Shown: piece by piece, positions 1 through 14,703 of the stretch
Layout: the number at the start of each line of letters is the position of its first letter
Position numbering within the stretch: position 1 is the first letter of the stretch
Source: Acanthochromis polyacanthus
Lineage: Eukaryota > Chordata > Actinopteri > Pomacentridae
Assembly (NCBI RefSeq): GCF_021347895.1
Contig: NC_067113.1
Coordinates: forward strand, 8,227,489 to 8,291,488
Direction: 5' to 3'
Length of the DNA stretch: 64,000 nt
Made by a program: the position numbers and the translations under genes
The notes under the pieces: generated by a model
Told to the model about the DNA's origin: nothing
The model's database searches: none
Seen by the model: only the letters and a program-made list of their open reading frames with translations

Positions 1-1984
1 AGAATTGCTCTCCTGGCCAGTTCAATTTGGCCACTCATAAGAGTTTCAAAAGACTGCCATGGAGGATTTGCTGCAAATATGTCCCTCATTATGAAATAAA
101 TTGTCATAGCATCATTCTCCAGCCTCTGTGAGCGGGTTTCTGTTAGCGAATTTCATTATCTTCCCTCCTAGCTGCTTTTGATGCAAAACTGGCCTGTTTA
201 CCATTTTATGGAGGGGATGTTTCAAGGAAATTGATGCTTGAGAACTCTCAAATCGGACTAAATGAATGCATAAAGCTGATCACTTGGCCATAATTTGCAG
301 TATCTGCTTTTTCATTTTGGTATGTGACTATGTCAACACGACTAATTCCACAGCAAATCCTGCATGTGGCACCATTTTTTCCATGAATATTTTATTGAAT
401 TTTGTGGAACATAAACAAGCTACTAATCTGACAGCATAAACAATGTAAGAGTGAGGTTAAGATAATAGGTTAGTTGTTTAGTTGGCTTTGTACATGATTC
501 TGCAGTATAGCTTTCCTGATTTTGTGCTTAAGGATTGCAGTAATCACTGTAATGTGATCTGCTGTGGTTCTATCATCACTTTCCTCTGCTCTAACCTCAT
601 AATTGTGTTCCTTAAGTACATAAAAGTAAAGTCTCCATGTTTTTATGACATGGGAGTGAGGAGGCGCACCTCTTTATGACACAGGGCATATTGGTGGACA
701 GATTTAAGAAGCAGAGCATAACATGCAGCAGTCTTTGAAAATATGATCATAAAAATAATGTCCCCTACACAGCCAAATTGTCTTCAGGTTACAGCCGCCA
801 TTACCACACAAGCAAACTTCACAAAGCCATTATGTTCTAAAGCCTTGATAAACAGGATGAGGGGTGTGCCTTTAAAATGCCTGGGGTGTCTTGTTTGTGC
901 TTCAAGCAAGCCTTTAAAACTTAACAATAACTAGAAAGCACTTGGAGCGTACACATCCACTCCAAGGCAGCACAATCCTCCTAGGCGCTTATTTTAATAG
1001 CAGAAAATGTGCAGAAATTCATGGATAGAATTTCATGCAGATCTGCATCGGTATCTAATTATGCTGGTTGACTGATAACAGCCGTGATTTACCAAGAATA
1101 TCTGCAGTACAGACTGGGAACATGTGGAGTATTTTATACTCATTTAATGGTGAAATACCATCAAAGAAGAGGCAGTCAACGCAGCAATTAGGAGCTACCT
1201 TTATTTTTACTGAGATGTGGTTTTAGCATTCAGCGGTTATCCAAGGTTCTTCTTTTCTTTTTGTGTTTCTCCTGTTTTTTTTGTTTGTTTTGCACCTACA
1301 TCTTAATGATTACATGTGCACACCATCCACCTTCTCAAGTATGCAAAATTAGCCACATGTAGGAGAACTTGGCAACCGCTTTTCAAAATTTAACGTTGAT
1401 TCTTGACCTTGGAAGTAGTAGTTGATGAAACAATCTCACCTTAAGTTCCACTGAGCAGGTATTCTAGAGCTTTCTGTCATAATATAAGTTTGTAATGGAT
1501 TTTCAGATATTGTTTGCTTTAAAATCCTTCTCCAGTTATTGATTTAACCCCCAAAACTCCATCTCTTTGCATCAAAGTTACTTATTCAGACGTTTTTTCT
1601 TTAAAAACGATCCTTGCCTTCAAATAACTTATATGTAACTGTACACTGTTGCTTCATCTAGAATGCTTGCTTCTTTCTCCACTCATCCCTCCCTACCCAC
1701 TGCAGCTCAAGCATACCAGCTCACTGCAGAAATTACTCCACACTACAAAAAGACAAGCGGTAATATTGGAGTAATACAGCCAAACACGCTTGAGCCAAAA
1801 ACTGGTTCTAAAGAATAAGGATGCAGAAAGTCTCCACATGCAAGCTAACAAATGGTTCCTGAGGTCTGTTGTGTACCAGAATCCACAGGTCTGAATCCAT
1901 GAGACATCATCGATATACTGCATTGTTGGAAAATACTCAGCACATTTGCAGACTGTTTATTTCATTCATGATATGCTCTCCAGG
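1..1984. other. Non-genic, mostly unique DNA
   Basis: AT-rich sequence with only short chance frames. I see no domain, no repeat end and no splice-bounded coding block. Nothing further can be assigned. Confidence 0.6.
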
Positions 1985-2005
1985 ATATATATATATATAT
2001 ATATA
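1985..2005. repeat. (AT)n microsatellite
   Basis: About ten AT dinucleotides in a row, visible directly. Length is likely polymorphic. Confidence 0.9.
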
Positions 2006-2085
2006 AATCAAACATTATTAAGATATGTAAACAAGGTCAAAAATGTATTTTTAGCGTGTCTTTTAGATAAGTTCAAGTTTATGAT

Positions 2086-2180
2086 TGTACTACTACTAAT
2101 AATAATAAGAATACATTTTATTTGCATAGCACTTTGCAAAACACTTAAAGACACTTTCCATACAAAATCAGCAAACATTA
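2086..2180 (-). repeat. 3' tail of a retroposon (LINE/SINE-like)
   Basis: On the minus strand the block reads an AAGTGCTATGCAAATAAAAT-type 3' end followed by a (TTA)n/(GTA)n tail, which lies at the left edge (2089-2110) on the plus strand. Fish LINE and SINE 3' ends commonly have an 'aaagtgctttacaaataaa' body plus a short simple tail. The family is not identified. Only the terminal ~95 bp are recognised, so this is a 5'-truncated copy or a decayed piece. Confidence 0.5.
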
Positions 2181-2433
2181 AAATAGAGGAGCCGTAGGAA
2201 CTAGATGAGCCCAAAGTAGAGGGCAGAACGACACCCTCTGCTGGCGAAAACCCTGTCCTCCCTATACAACTGATGCAATATGTATCAATTTTGATCATCG
2301 TACGCATCTCCCTCCCTACTTGATCTGCTGACCTGTAACTCCACAACTGAGCAGGGGACCTTAGACTGATCTTGAGTGCCAAGTTTGATTATCCTGACTT
2401 CAGCGGTTGCAGAGATATCGGACCGGACATAGC

Positions 2434-2476
2434 CACATACATACATACATACATACATACAGACATACATACATAC
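2434..2476. repeat. (CATA)n tetranucleotide repeat
   Basis: About ten CATA units with one CAGA interruption. The flanking text 'gagatatcggaccggaca' looks like the end of a dispersed element that carries such a tail, but I cannot name it. Confidence 0.8.
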
Positions 2477-2480
2477 TTAC

Positions 2481-3508
2481 CCAGCCAGATACTGCACCGA
2501 ATGCAATAACCCCGCCGACGTACCTGTCGGGCGTTCTTTAATAACTACTGAAGTGGTCCTCCATTGCTATCTGCAGTGTCCATACTGGCCATTGATCTAT
2601 GGATTCCTCTGCTTAGTGTTGGGATTATACAACCATATATTCACTTTTACTGAATCTGTTTATACAATCATCCATCCACCTGCAAATCATGATTTCAAGT
2701 AACCCTGCTCGGGGGCTAAACAGGCGCTACAGCTTGCCCAAGGGTGACCTGTAGGCCATCGGATAGAAGGAGCGCCTTACACCTTCTTTTGCTGTATTAG
2801 TGCAGAGTACTTACACAGCGCCGACACTGAAATAATAAAATGTCAAACAAACTCAGTGCAGGAGAGAAGTGGTTTTACAAACGCATGCTACGTATATCTT
2901 AAATGGCCAGAATAAGCAATGAAGATGTCCTTAAAATGACTAAACACAAATTATACACGATTGAACAAAATTAGGAAATGGCAATCAACATTTTTTGGAC
3001 ACATCAGAAAGATGAGATTAGATGGAGAGAAGTGATCACCTATGCGGAATGGCATGGTACTTGATTGACCGATTAAGAGAAGATCTCAAAGGCCTCTCAT
3101 TCATAAATATGAAATTTATGGAATATACAAAATATATTTTTAGATGCATAGAAACATACTGTGTACCAAGTTCGATGATGGGAAAAAGCTACCAGGACCA
3201 CTTTTTCATGGGCATGACCATATTTTATTCCAAATCTGTAAAGTAGTTTTTCAGTTGTTTTCACAGTAAGGGATAAACAAACAAACTTCATACAGTTCCC
3301 TTATTATATCCAGTAAAGCAACATCTTTTTTTGCTGTAAATCAGATCAGCAAATTCCCTCCGATAATCACTGTGTATTAATTGTTGGAAAGTAACGTGGC
3401 ATCGGTTGGTCATGTTAAAGTGCAGCATGGAGCCGCTTTTAAAAAGACCCCGCAACACTGCTAGTTCTGTTGGTTCTTGGCTTTGAGTAAGTGTCTGGCA
3501 GGATTGCG

Positions 3509-3512
<4 letters not shown>
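2481..3512. other. Non-genic DNA
   Basis: A short GC-richer patch (about 2490-2530 and 2700-2830) may belong to the same dispersed element as the CATA tract. The remainder is AT-rich and featureless. No coding support. Confidence 0.45.

Positions 3513-3575
<63 letters not shown>
3513..3575. repeat. (CA)n microsatellite
   Basis: A 63-bp pure CA tract, preceded by CACG at the left edge. It makes the artefactual Val-Cys frame on the minus strand. It pairs in inverted sense with the GT tract at 3771-3868. Confidence 0.97.
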
Positions 3576-3577
<2 letters not shown>

Positions 3578-3767
3578 TGGAAGGCAGTGTCATGGTTAAA
3601 CGGAGACACCTTCCTAACTTCACTGATTGGCTGATTTAATTCAGAACAATCTGCTTGGCAATGACAGTGGGGAATAAATGCAAGCCTGTTAATTTACCAG
3701 CAATAATGCCACAGGTTTCATGAGCGTGTGCCCTTAGTGTTTTGTGTGTTTCCATAATTTGTAAGCA

Positions 3768-4778
<1,011 letters not shown>

Positions 4779-4837
4779 GCTCAGGATGGATGCTCAGGAT
4801 GGATGCTCAGGATGGAAGCTCAGGATGGAAGCTCAGG
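4779..4837. repeat. 13-bp minisatellite, 4.5 units
   Basis: The unit GCTCAGGATGGAT is repeated four times plus a half unit. The last two complete units carry GGAA in place of GGAT. It lies in a short open frame that has no other coding support. Confidence 0.9.
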
Positions 4838-7178
4838 AGACCTCAGCAGCTTTAGTTCAGGGAATCTCATCTATTTTGGACACCAGCTACTTCTCGATAA
4901 AGGGGAAAAAGAAGCCTTTTATGCTCCATTAGAGTCTCTGAATTTTCTCTTGCATTTAGGGTGCTGAATAACACAGTTTTCCCCAAAACAGTCTAATTTA
5001 TTTTCCTTAAAGCTGTTAAATTGAGCCTGTGAATTCAAAAGACTTATTTCTAAAATCAAACCAACAAAATTTTTACAATCAGCACTCAAGGTGACACTTC
5101 TCTTGTAACAAGTGCCCTCAAAAGCTTAAGGCCACTTTGGTATTTTGATCATTTCGACCTTTCAGAACATTCAAACATCATTTCAACACAGATTAGTAGC
5201 AAGGCGGGGTTATTAAACACGTTATCAGTACTCACGCAGGTTGAGCACATCCAGCGAGGTAGGAAATATTAATTCTTGATAGGATTTATCTTCAGTTTCC
5301 TCATTTCCTGCTCTGTCTGACTGGAGGGGAGTGAAAGAACCAGGCATGACTTTTGATCCGACACAACACGAGGTAATTGAGATGACAAAAAGTGGCATCG
5401 GCGGATCTGTGCCTGCATGCAGCATTCATGCTTGCTCTGTGGGAAAAAAAACAAACTTATATAAGTAGGTTTCTCAGGCTGACATTTTCTACATAGTGTT
5501 CTTGGGGGCGCATTAAGTGGACATATGTTCAAGTACAGCTGCTGCGAACCTGCAATATGAAAAGGATGTGACATGGTATTTGGAGCGACTCTGTGCAGCA
5601 TCCCTGAAGCCAGTTAAATGCAGACACAAGGTCATGTGAATGTCACACAGTGTTTTCCAGCACCTCGGGGGCTCAGAGGTGAACGCTGTAGTGTCTCAGA
5701 AGGAGCACGCGAAATCTGTTGAACAACTTACTGCTTTATGAATCACTGAAATCAGACAAAATCTGAAGACAATTTAGATGTTATGTGCCCAAATCCTCCA
5801 CAAAACAGCTGATTGTAATACTTAATATGCTAAAAGCAGGAGAGTACAAAAGGTGCTCTGATAATAACTCTTCACAGAAAGAGCTAATGATTAGCAATGC
5901 ATTAATAAAATGCATTTTTTACTTCCACAGGCAGAAATGTTGACATAATTCAGAGTAATTGCAGGTAATTAAGTTATTTACAGTGACTTTGGCATCTCTT
6001 TAGCCCATCCTCTCTTCTTCAGCCTTGTACGTTCTATAAAATGAAGTGAAACAATCCTGTGAATACTACCTCCCACACAAAAACCGCCAGACTTAGCCAT
6101 ATATCATTTAAGACAACACGCCATTTAGCATTAGAGCTGCTACAAATTCTCATTTTCTCAGATTAGTCACTCACCACACTGTATAGTTAGAGTGTTTTCA
6201 GTGTGCAGCAGAGCAACTGTCTATACAAGGAATATAGAATTTGATGCACACTATGTATTATTATTACTTAATAAGTACCAGTGCATTTTACTGTGAGCAA
6301 TATCAAGTTCATGACAGTTCATCACCGATGCATAATGTGGAAGATGTAGCTTGCAGTGATGAAGCTGCAGAGAAATAAATCCCAGCTCCCCTCAGCTCTA
6401 TCAGGGTTTTCAGTGTGTTTCAGCTAATTGTTTTTAGGTTACTGCTTGCAACTGCATGGTTTCGGTTCATTCTCGCTGCTTTTGCCCAGCACTAAATGGC
6501 AGGAAGATGAACTCAGCAACAAGCTGGTGAACATAATGAAGCATCTGGAAGTGGGACTGCAAAATAGAACGTTTCAGCATCAACACTGCCATGTGTGCAC
6601 GCATCACAGTCACATCGCAGGAGGTGCAATGCGAAGTAAGACAAATTAACTCAAACACATTATGCCACAACTTTTTTTGCAGCTTGATACAAAAAGAAAA
6701 CGGCTCTCATTTTTCATGACTAATCTACAAGCAAAGTCTGCTTGATAGAACATCACTCACTTAGATTTATCGAGTTTTCAGATACGCAGAGTGTTTTTGT
6801 TTTGTTAGTGTTTTTTCACTTTGTTTCTAAGACACAGAGTTCGTTAACATGGAGGCTCCATATGTGCACAGCATAACGACTGAGAAACAGGAGAGAAACA
6901 GTGGAAAGGAAGAAATGCAGTGTCAGTTAAAGGTCTGCAATAACGGAATATTTATCAAGATTTTGACCTCCAACAAATGATAATACATTTTTTTGTTAAG
7001 AGAAAACTTCACTAACAGAAGACAAAAGTACTTGGTTCCAATTTGAGTAAATCTAACATGACAATACACTTTTTGTATCCAATCAGTATTTTCGAAATAC
7101 TTCAGTCACAGAAAGGATAATGCTGACCAAAAACAGGTTCTCTGTTGTCAAGGTCCTGCAAATGTAGCAACTACATAC

Positions 7179-7181
<3 letters not shown>
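4838..7181. other. Non-genic, mostly unique DNA
   Basis: Several short frames on both strands without domain content. No repeat ends seen. Confidence 0.5.

Positions 7182-7224
<43 letters not shown>
7182..7224. repeat. (TA)n microsatellite
   Basis: A 43-bp uninterrupted TA tract. Confidence 0.95.
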
Positions 7225-7226
<2 letters not shown>

Positions 7227-10200
7227 CTGTGTAGATTCACACTCAAAAACTAAGTATCACAACATTTGTTTGTTTTTTTTTTCCATTTTTGTGCAGCCCC
7301 TTGTAGATGCAGGGAATACCAATACTAATTGTTCTAAATATCTAAAGAAAAAGTTTAAGAACCTTAAAACTTTTTGCTTTACACCCTTGGCCATCAGCAG
7401 CAGGAAAGATGTTTATCTCATAACCTCTAACTGTGTTTCTCCTGAGCAAATTAAGAACAGCTCAAAGCTTTCTTCTGATATAGAAGATGCGCTGGAGCGG
7501 CTTTGGGAACAAACATTTTAGAGAACAGTTGCATAAATTGTTTGTGTCAACAACGGTAGAGTCTGAAGTAATTTTATGTGTTTTTGGATAATGCTGCCTA
7601 ATTAGTGCCAGTCAGAAGCCCAGCTAACTTGTTCTATAGCTGAGATGTCGTGACAAAAAAATACAAAAGCAATGAATACAAGACACGGCTTTACAGACCG
7701 CTGTGAAGAAGCAAATGCAATTCATCAACTTGATGGCAGGTTGAAGGCCTTGTAAGATGACCAGCAATCCAATCTCAGCTGCTCTCTGATTGATCCCTCA
7801 ATACAATTTTCACTTGAAATTACCATAACTTCAGCTTAGTTTGACTGTAACATGAGCTGGATATCACACCTCGGTTTTGAGAACGTATTGACTCATCTGT
7901 TTCATAAAAGAATTAAGATCATGGTGGGTCTGTAATCGCTCTCCCGCTATGGCATGCAGAGCACCCTGACATTACTTTGTGTACACCGAGGTTTCAAGTC
8001 TCGCCTGTACATAAATTGTGAGAAACTGAGATGGGAATAAGAGAGACACAGCAGGGAGCAATGTGACCGCAGTTGGTGACAGACAGGAGATGATTTATGT
8101 TGCTCGTAGCTGGTGGTGAAGAAGAATCACGACAATCTGTTCCTTCAGCTATCACTGTGGCAAGATTGCGAGGAAATGGAAATATTAATGCCGCTCTCTC
8201 TAATGTATGTAAATAGCTTAATGAAATTATACTGATAATCATAATCAGTGTGAAAATGTTGGGTTGCCGACTGTGTCTGTCTGCAGAGGCTGATATATGC
8301 TCTATCAGATGTACACACATATGCTTGCTACCTTTTTTGGACTCTTAGCGGGGACCATACATCACCGGATTGCACAGCTGTCCTCTGCCGCACCAGTAAA
8401 TTGATGCTAATGCAATTAGCTCTGTTGCCTTCATCTCAACTCCACTATGAATTTACCAGGAGTGAGTGGAGTTCTGCTCGTCTGTATGTGTGTTTAAATG
8501 TGTGTGGGCGGAGAGAAGCTCTAGAGGAAAAAAAAAAGACAGACCTCCGGATCTAATTAGGGGAAAGGCATTAGCAGGAAATGGGTTCGAAACACAGTCA
8601 AACTGCCCATATTTCAGCAGCGAGCCATACGTTTTCGCAGACATGAATATTGCAACAGTGAGACCTGTCCTGGCATCAATAATCAAAGTAGTGTGGAGTC
8701 TAAGAGCTGTGTAAATACCAGCAGGTGAATATATGGTACCACTGAGTCACAAAATCAAATACTGTACGGAGGATTAGCAAGTGAGTGTGTATTTTAGGCT
8801 CATTAGCAGCTTTCATAGCCACCGGCAATACACTGTTTCTACCCTTGAAGCATAAATTATGGAAAGCACATGTATGCTAACTCTGGGTTATGACTGTCTT
8901 CTGTGTGAAAACGAGACCCTTCATCATGGCATTGATGTAGAAAATATGACTGCGAACATATCAGAGGGCTGAGGGAGGTTGTCGAGCCCACGCATGACGG
9001 ATAGCAACGGCTTTGTGACTGCAGAACAGGAAAGTGAAAGTGAGAAATATGTCACGGAAGCAGGTTTGTATGTGAAAAAGACCGCTTGAATCTAATGAAA
9101 CATCTGTGTTTCCCCACCAAAGCTCAGACCAAAGGTTACATCTACAAATCTGCCAAAGGGCACATTTTATGGGCAGAAACTTGCCTGCAGTTTGATAGAC
9201 CATCCACTACAGAACAGAATGAAATTTTATGATAATGTGGGCGACCACTGTGTGATAAAAGCGGATGAGTGATGTGTTTGCGCCTGTTGTTTGCTCTGCT
9301 GTACATTTCAGTCAGTGCTGTAGCTTTTTCTGTTTCTGCTGGTGTCACAGCAGTCCAATGATGCTTCATGATATGATCTGAACTTAGCCTAATTCAATTA
9401 AATGCAGTATTACGGGCCAGAAATGCTCAAGCAGGAAATCACTCACAAATTAAATAGCCTAATTCCTATCCTTTTTTTCCAACTCACGCTAAATTCAATT
9501 TATTCAAAACATCTTTGACAGTGGCAGTCAGAATCAGTGAACAGTAAAAAAAAAATGGCAGCTCAGTCATCCAAAATATTAGGAGTCCTGGCTGCTCATG
9601 ATGCATTTTTTCTACAGATAGTAATTAAATTTTTAACACAACTTTGCTCCAAAAACACATCAGCTTTGTTTGCAAGCTCACGCTAAAGGTGTCCTTCTTA
9701 TCACTGTGCCACCTTCTCTCGCTTGCCTCCTGTTCAGCTAAAAAAAAAAAGAGAGAGAAAAAAACCCAGCTAATCCCTCTCACAAGCACTTGCACATCCA
9801 TGCACAACTACCCCCACCCTTATCTCCGAGAATTGCCAAAAAGCAGAAATCTATTTGAAACGTGGGCTGAGAAAATAAATAACACCTGTCATCTTCGCAG
9901 ACTCCCTCCTTCTCCTAAGGAAAGTGGGGCATCTGTTGAGGTGATGTCTTTATAGTGGAGCGGTGTGTCTGATTAAAACGGATGGCACTCTGTCAGGCAC
10001 TCCCTGTGTCCTGAGCTAGTTTTTAATTAGTTTACGATAAGAGACCTTTTCCTTCATTCCCTCCGGTTTTTGAGCTAGATCACATCAACAGCAACAAAAT
10101 GAGGCAGGCGCATTTGGGAGGATGCCCGGCTTTCTTCGAGAAGAGTTTTCAAGGCACAAAAAGAAAAAAGTAAACCCCAGCTGTAGTCTGTGATTAATCC

Positions 10201-13200
10201 ATTATGTTGCTGCTGCAAGCGGTGGACAGTCATGGGCAGGTTTCATCGCTTCATCTTCACCTGTTATCAAGAGACGCGCTAATCCTGACAACAGATGCAC
10301 TGTCTCATTTACTCTCTGCCATTCATATGAGATATCAGGGGGAAGTAGCAAGTATGATAAGCCAAGTGAAACTGTAATAGATTTGGTGCATGTTTTGACA
10401 TGTGGAGGCTGCATGACTGCTTTGATCTCCATGTAGTATTGATCATGATGTGCATACCTACCCACAGCATAGATGTACCCTGCAGAATCAACCTTATATG
10501 CATACATGCTGCTCTATGTATCCCCAACCGTGTCCATTTGATAACAGTAATCCTCAAGAACACAAATGCTGGAGACTGCTGCTCTGAAATATCAATCCTC
10601 AGAATCTCCCAAAGGGACATGGTATTGATCTGTTTAATGTGAGCATTCATCGCTGTAACTTGACAAAAATAAAACGTCTGCCGCTGCTGTCCACTGCCGT
10701 CTTCAGTCTACCAGAGACAAGAGTGGAAAGTGGACCGAAGTCTGTGATAAAACACAAATGGATGTCTCAGTTTAGAAGTAACTCTCAACCCCGAGTAGTT
10801 TCAAGGCATTCTTTGCTCCTGTCACATTTTTACTCGCTGTGAGGTCATTTTTTACCGCAGCATAGAATATGGCCCCTCTATGGAAACGGCACAACCATGG
10901 CTAGAAGTAGAAAGAACTTAGAAATGTCTTCTGTTTATCGTGGCACAGTTATAATACCATACATCATAGAAAAAGAAAGAAAAAATGTTGAATTTCTTTG
11001 ATTATTTATTTTACGACAAAAAAAAACAAACAGCCAGCAGGTGTCACAATACTGAAAAAAAATGCAGCTCCACATAGTCTAGATATTTTACCACTTACAT
11101 TTTTACAACCTCTACAAACTGTGTTTTCACTCCACTCTGCACATTATCTCCAGAGCCATATTTCACAATGCTGAATGTATCTTCCAACAACTTGCTGGCA
11201 CCTCTGTATACTGTTTCTGAGCCAGCATGCTGCATTTATTTCATCACTCACGTATGTTTTATTTTCCTCTTAATCTCTCTAATTTATTTCCAATCTTTTC
11301 TCCTATCTATTTCGTGTAAACATCCTGCAGTTCGGCCAAATTTTGTCATGAGCGCAGCCGAGTGTGTCACTGCTTATGTGGGCTGAAGGACGCAGATTTT
11401 TTTGTTCTGGTGGACAAAGAAACATTTAGAATACAATATTTTTGATGAAATATCGTGATTTTCTGACTGAACTATATGTCACATATATAGAGATACACAT
11501 TCAGCCCAATTTGATCTCAAGTGGGTCAAATAAGTAAAATCTTAGCATGATGACCTATAAATAATGAAAACTCAGAATATTTCCCTTTTTTTAGTGAAAA
11601 AATACAATTCTGAAAATGTCCACATAAAATTAACTGTCTTTTTACAAAACATTCTGAACAAACTGAAGTTTCTTAAGAAAAATATGTGCAATTTCAACAA
11701 TATATTATGCCTCAGTTTGTCAGTTACACAATACAAATGACAGATCAGAGTGTGTCTCCAAAGGCACAAAACATTTAGTCATGCGTATCTGGAACTGAGC
11801 ATTACAGATCTAGAAATTATTTTAAATTTTAATTGTCCCATGGGTCGGAATGCACCCTCTGGTGGGCCCGTTTTGGCCTGCACACCGTGTGTTTGACACC
11901 TGTGGTATAGAAAGACTTTATGGAAATCTGTGATGATGTCAAGGGACTTTAGATAAGACTTGAGCCACTCTTTCTATAAAGAAATGGAAAAACATGGCAC
12001 AAAAAGTCAGTGCCTAATCTCAAGCACAGCACGCATACATATAGGAGAAAGGATCAAACACAGAGAAGGAGAGGGCACACAGTGGAGTCTCTTGGAGGAC
12101 AAAGATCCTGATCTTTGTTTAAACAATACAGAGGAGACTGTCATGTGTACACAGCATTTCAAGCTTTTACAAGTTTTTTAAGTCTAATATAGAGTTTTTC
12201 AGCTGCACAGTAGATTCAAGAGTAGATGCCGATTGCAGCACTTTCACATCCTGTATAATAACAATATAGCATCGTATGCAGCCTCATAACAACAAAGCCT
12301 ACTGCCAAATATGGCAGGACCTAATTAATATAGGAGTAAACAGAGCACATTAACCCAAGACCACAGACACTCTACACTGGAAAAGGAAATCCAGAGTGAC
12401 TATAATAGCTCACAGCTTTGGAGAGGAGTACTGACCTGATAGACTGACAAGACAAGGCAGGAGGTTTCTGGCAATGATCATTCTGCAACTCAGCAAATAC
12501 TGGCTCAGAGCACAAACTATAGCCTGTAAAGTCAACTCAGCAGGTGCAGGCAGTGTCTCTGTGACTGCTTACACACCCTCATTGGCTGGTCAGTGCTGCA
12601 TTTGCACATGTAAATTGGTGCAGCTCATCTCAGAATAGGGGGCGCAAACTCTCGAAGCACATTTTACACCACAGCAATGACTATATATTTGAGTTTGTCT
12701 TTCAGTTAAATTGTGAATTAATAGCATATGGCATATACATATATTCTGTTTTGTGAGAGGCTAGCAGTGGGAAGAGCATGAATAATTGACTTGCTCTGAT
12801 GTTTGATGGCCTCTGCTTGATTAGCATTCATAAATGTAAGGTGCTAAAATATCTCTGACCTATGAAGAGCTTCTCTAATGCTGGTCATGCGGCAGAATAC
12901 GCAGATTTGCTTATAGAATGAGTGAGTAGCATAAAGCAAACAGCGTTTTATTTAGTGTACTGTGTCAAAGTGAGGGTGGATGTGTGTCACGTTTGAAATA
13001 ATTATTTAAGTGCCACTCACGTCTGATTATTGATTCTCAAATGCATGTGTTGAGTTAATGAAGAAATATATGCAAATTGGCTTTTGGCAGGCGCACACCG
13101 CTCTGCAGCTTGGAACAGTCCTTCTCCTTGTGTCACAGGTAAGGAGATGCATTGGAGGGATTACCAGACAGACACCCTGGGGGAGAGATACGGTGTTTGC

Positions 13201-13449
13201 AGCCGCCTGCCAATAGCTGATAAATAGTCTCGCTCTGCCAGAAAGTCACAGTTGTCTCCTGTTCCACAGACAAATGGCTCCAATAAATGAACGCCTCATT
13301 CAACATTTATCCCCCACTGTCCCCTCCCCATTTTGACCCCAAATGCGCCCGCTCACAAATCAAATCTCTTCCTCACACCTACTATATGAGGAGGTCCAGT
13401 CTGTGCTGTTCAATAGTACGTAATATTTTACCGTGCTATCAATATATAA
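7225..13449. other. Long non-genic stretch
   Basis: Six kb without a recognisable gene or complete mobile element. Frames such as 7270-7521 (+) and 9644-9955 (+) have no family resemblance. Around 8,350-8,450 there is a POU/homeodomain-like cluster (ATGCTAAT next to TGCAATTAG, and an E-box CAGCTG), as in fish conserved non-coding elements, but conservation cannot be judged here. Confidence 0.45.
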
Positions 13450-14051
13450 CAGACCGCACCAGTGGATTTGTGGTTAGCAGTTTTGCCTGTAGCTAGAAAA
13501 TCCCCAGTTTGCAGCCCAGCCTTCAATTCAGTTAAATTCAATTTAATTCAAATGCAATTCAATTCATTTCGATTCAGTTTATAGTGCAAAAGTGCAAACT
13601 AAAAATAGTCTCAAGAAGCTTACAGAACCACATGCCTGAACCCACAGAACAAGCCCTAGGCGACACTTGGCAAGAAAAAATGGGAAGAAACCTGGAGCAG
13701 AACCTGTTCTTATGAAGGGAATCCATCTGCCACTGGCCGACGAGTTGAGAGGGTCAATGAGAAATGAATCCTTCCCCTGATTTTTCTGCATTGAGTTTGC
13801 AATGTTCATTCCTGTGCATACATGAGTTTCTCCAGGTTCTCCGGCTTCCTCCCACAGTAAAAAGCATGCTCAAGGTTAACTCTAAATTGTCAGTAAGTGT
13901 GAATGTGAGTATGACTGTCTATATGTAGCCCTGTGACAGACTGGTGGCCTGTCCCAGAATGTCCCCTGCTTTTACCCCAAAGTCAACTAGGATAGACTCC
14001 AGCCCCCGCGACCCTAAATGCGGATTAAGCGGTGTATAGATAATGGATGGA
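13450..14051 (+). mobile_element. SINE-like copy A, split by a nested retroelement
   Basis: The 5' part (13450-13525, 'gtggttagcag...cctgtagctagaa') and the 3' part (from about 13770, 'tctgcattgagtttgcaatg' to 'gcggtgtatagataatgg') match the same family as the copies near 17.8, 20.2 and 50.6 kb. The middle is replaced by an unrelated insert, about 13526-13769. The 5' end lacks the GGGCTGCAC head. The copy is old and diverged. Confidence 0.75.
13526..13769 (-). mobile_element. Retroposon fragment nested in SINE-like copy A
   Basis: It begins on the plus strand with an ATTCA/TTCAA-rich tract, which is a simple 3' tail on the minus strand. A body follows with 'cacttggcaagaaaaaa' and 'gaagaaacctggagcagaacc', wording common to a widespread fish LINE/SINE family. 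CCTTC occurs at both edges and could be a short target duplication. The family name is not certain. Confidence 0.55.
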
Positions 14052-14185
14052 AATATATCGCAGTGTGGCCCCGACTTATCAGCTTCAGGGTATATTAAAG
14101 CATTAATCAACATGCTCAAACAAATCATGCTGAGCTTTCAACCACATCTGTTTTCTTCCAGTGTTCCTATACGTTCTAACACATA

Positions 14186-14264
14186 CACCCCCTGTCAAAA
14201 GTTTAGGAACAGGTTTCTAATTTAATTTGGAATGGGAATGTCCTAAAACGTTTGACAGGGGGTG
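14186..14264. mobile_element. 79-bp miniature mariner-type element
   Basis: The two ends are inverted copies: CACCCCCTGTCAAAAGTTT on the left and AAACGTTTGACAGGGGGTG on the right, so almost the whole element folds into one hairpin. TA dinucleotides flank it (14184-14185 and 14265-14266), the target duplication of Tc1/mariner elements. There is no coding capacity. It is essentially two inverted ends with a few bases between them. Confidence 0.8.
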
Positions 14265-14266
14265 TA

Positions 14267-14703
14267 ACGTTATGCTATATGGTGTTTAATGAGTTCACCC
14301 AGTGAGCCATAGGTTGTTTCAGGGTAATTTCACAACCTTTAACTTCTAAGCTCTTATCTTGGTCATTATAAGGACTAGGTCTACATGCAGCATTCTGTTT
14401 TTTCTATAACAGTCTCTAGCTTTCTGAATCTTCCACCTTTTGATATGATAAAAACCTGTAGATTTTGCCCCATTATAAAAGTGCTCTATGTGTCATGAAA
14501 TTGCTATGTTTTTTTACATATTATCTCACCATGAAAGAGAGGCCTTTCTCTATTGGTGTCGGGAAGAAAATCTGGGAACCTGACATTATCAGAAGGGGAC
14601 ACTGCAAGACTTAGGAATTAGGGAAAATATGTGCATAATGCAGAACAGAAATAACATGTCACTACTTTGTTCAGCAATGGATAACATACAGTGAGCTTAG
14701 GCT
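14267..14703. other. Non-genic DNA
   Basis: Nothing recognised. Confidence 0.5.
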
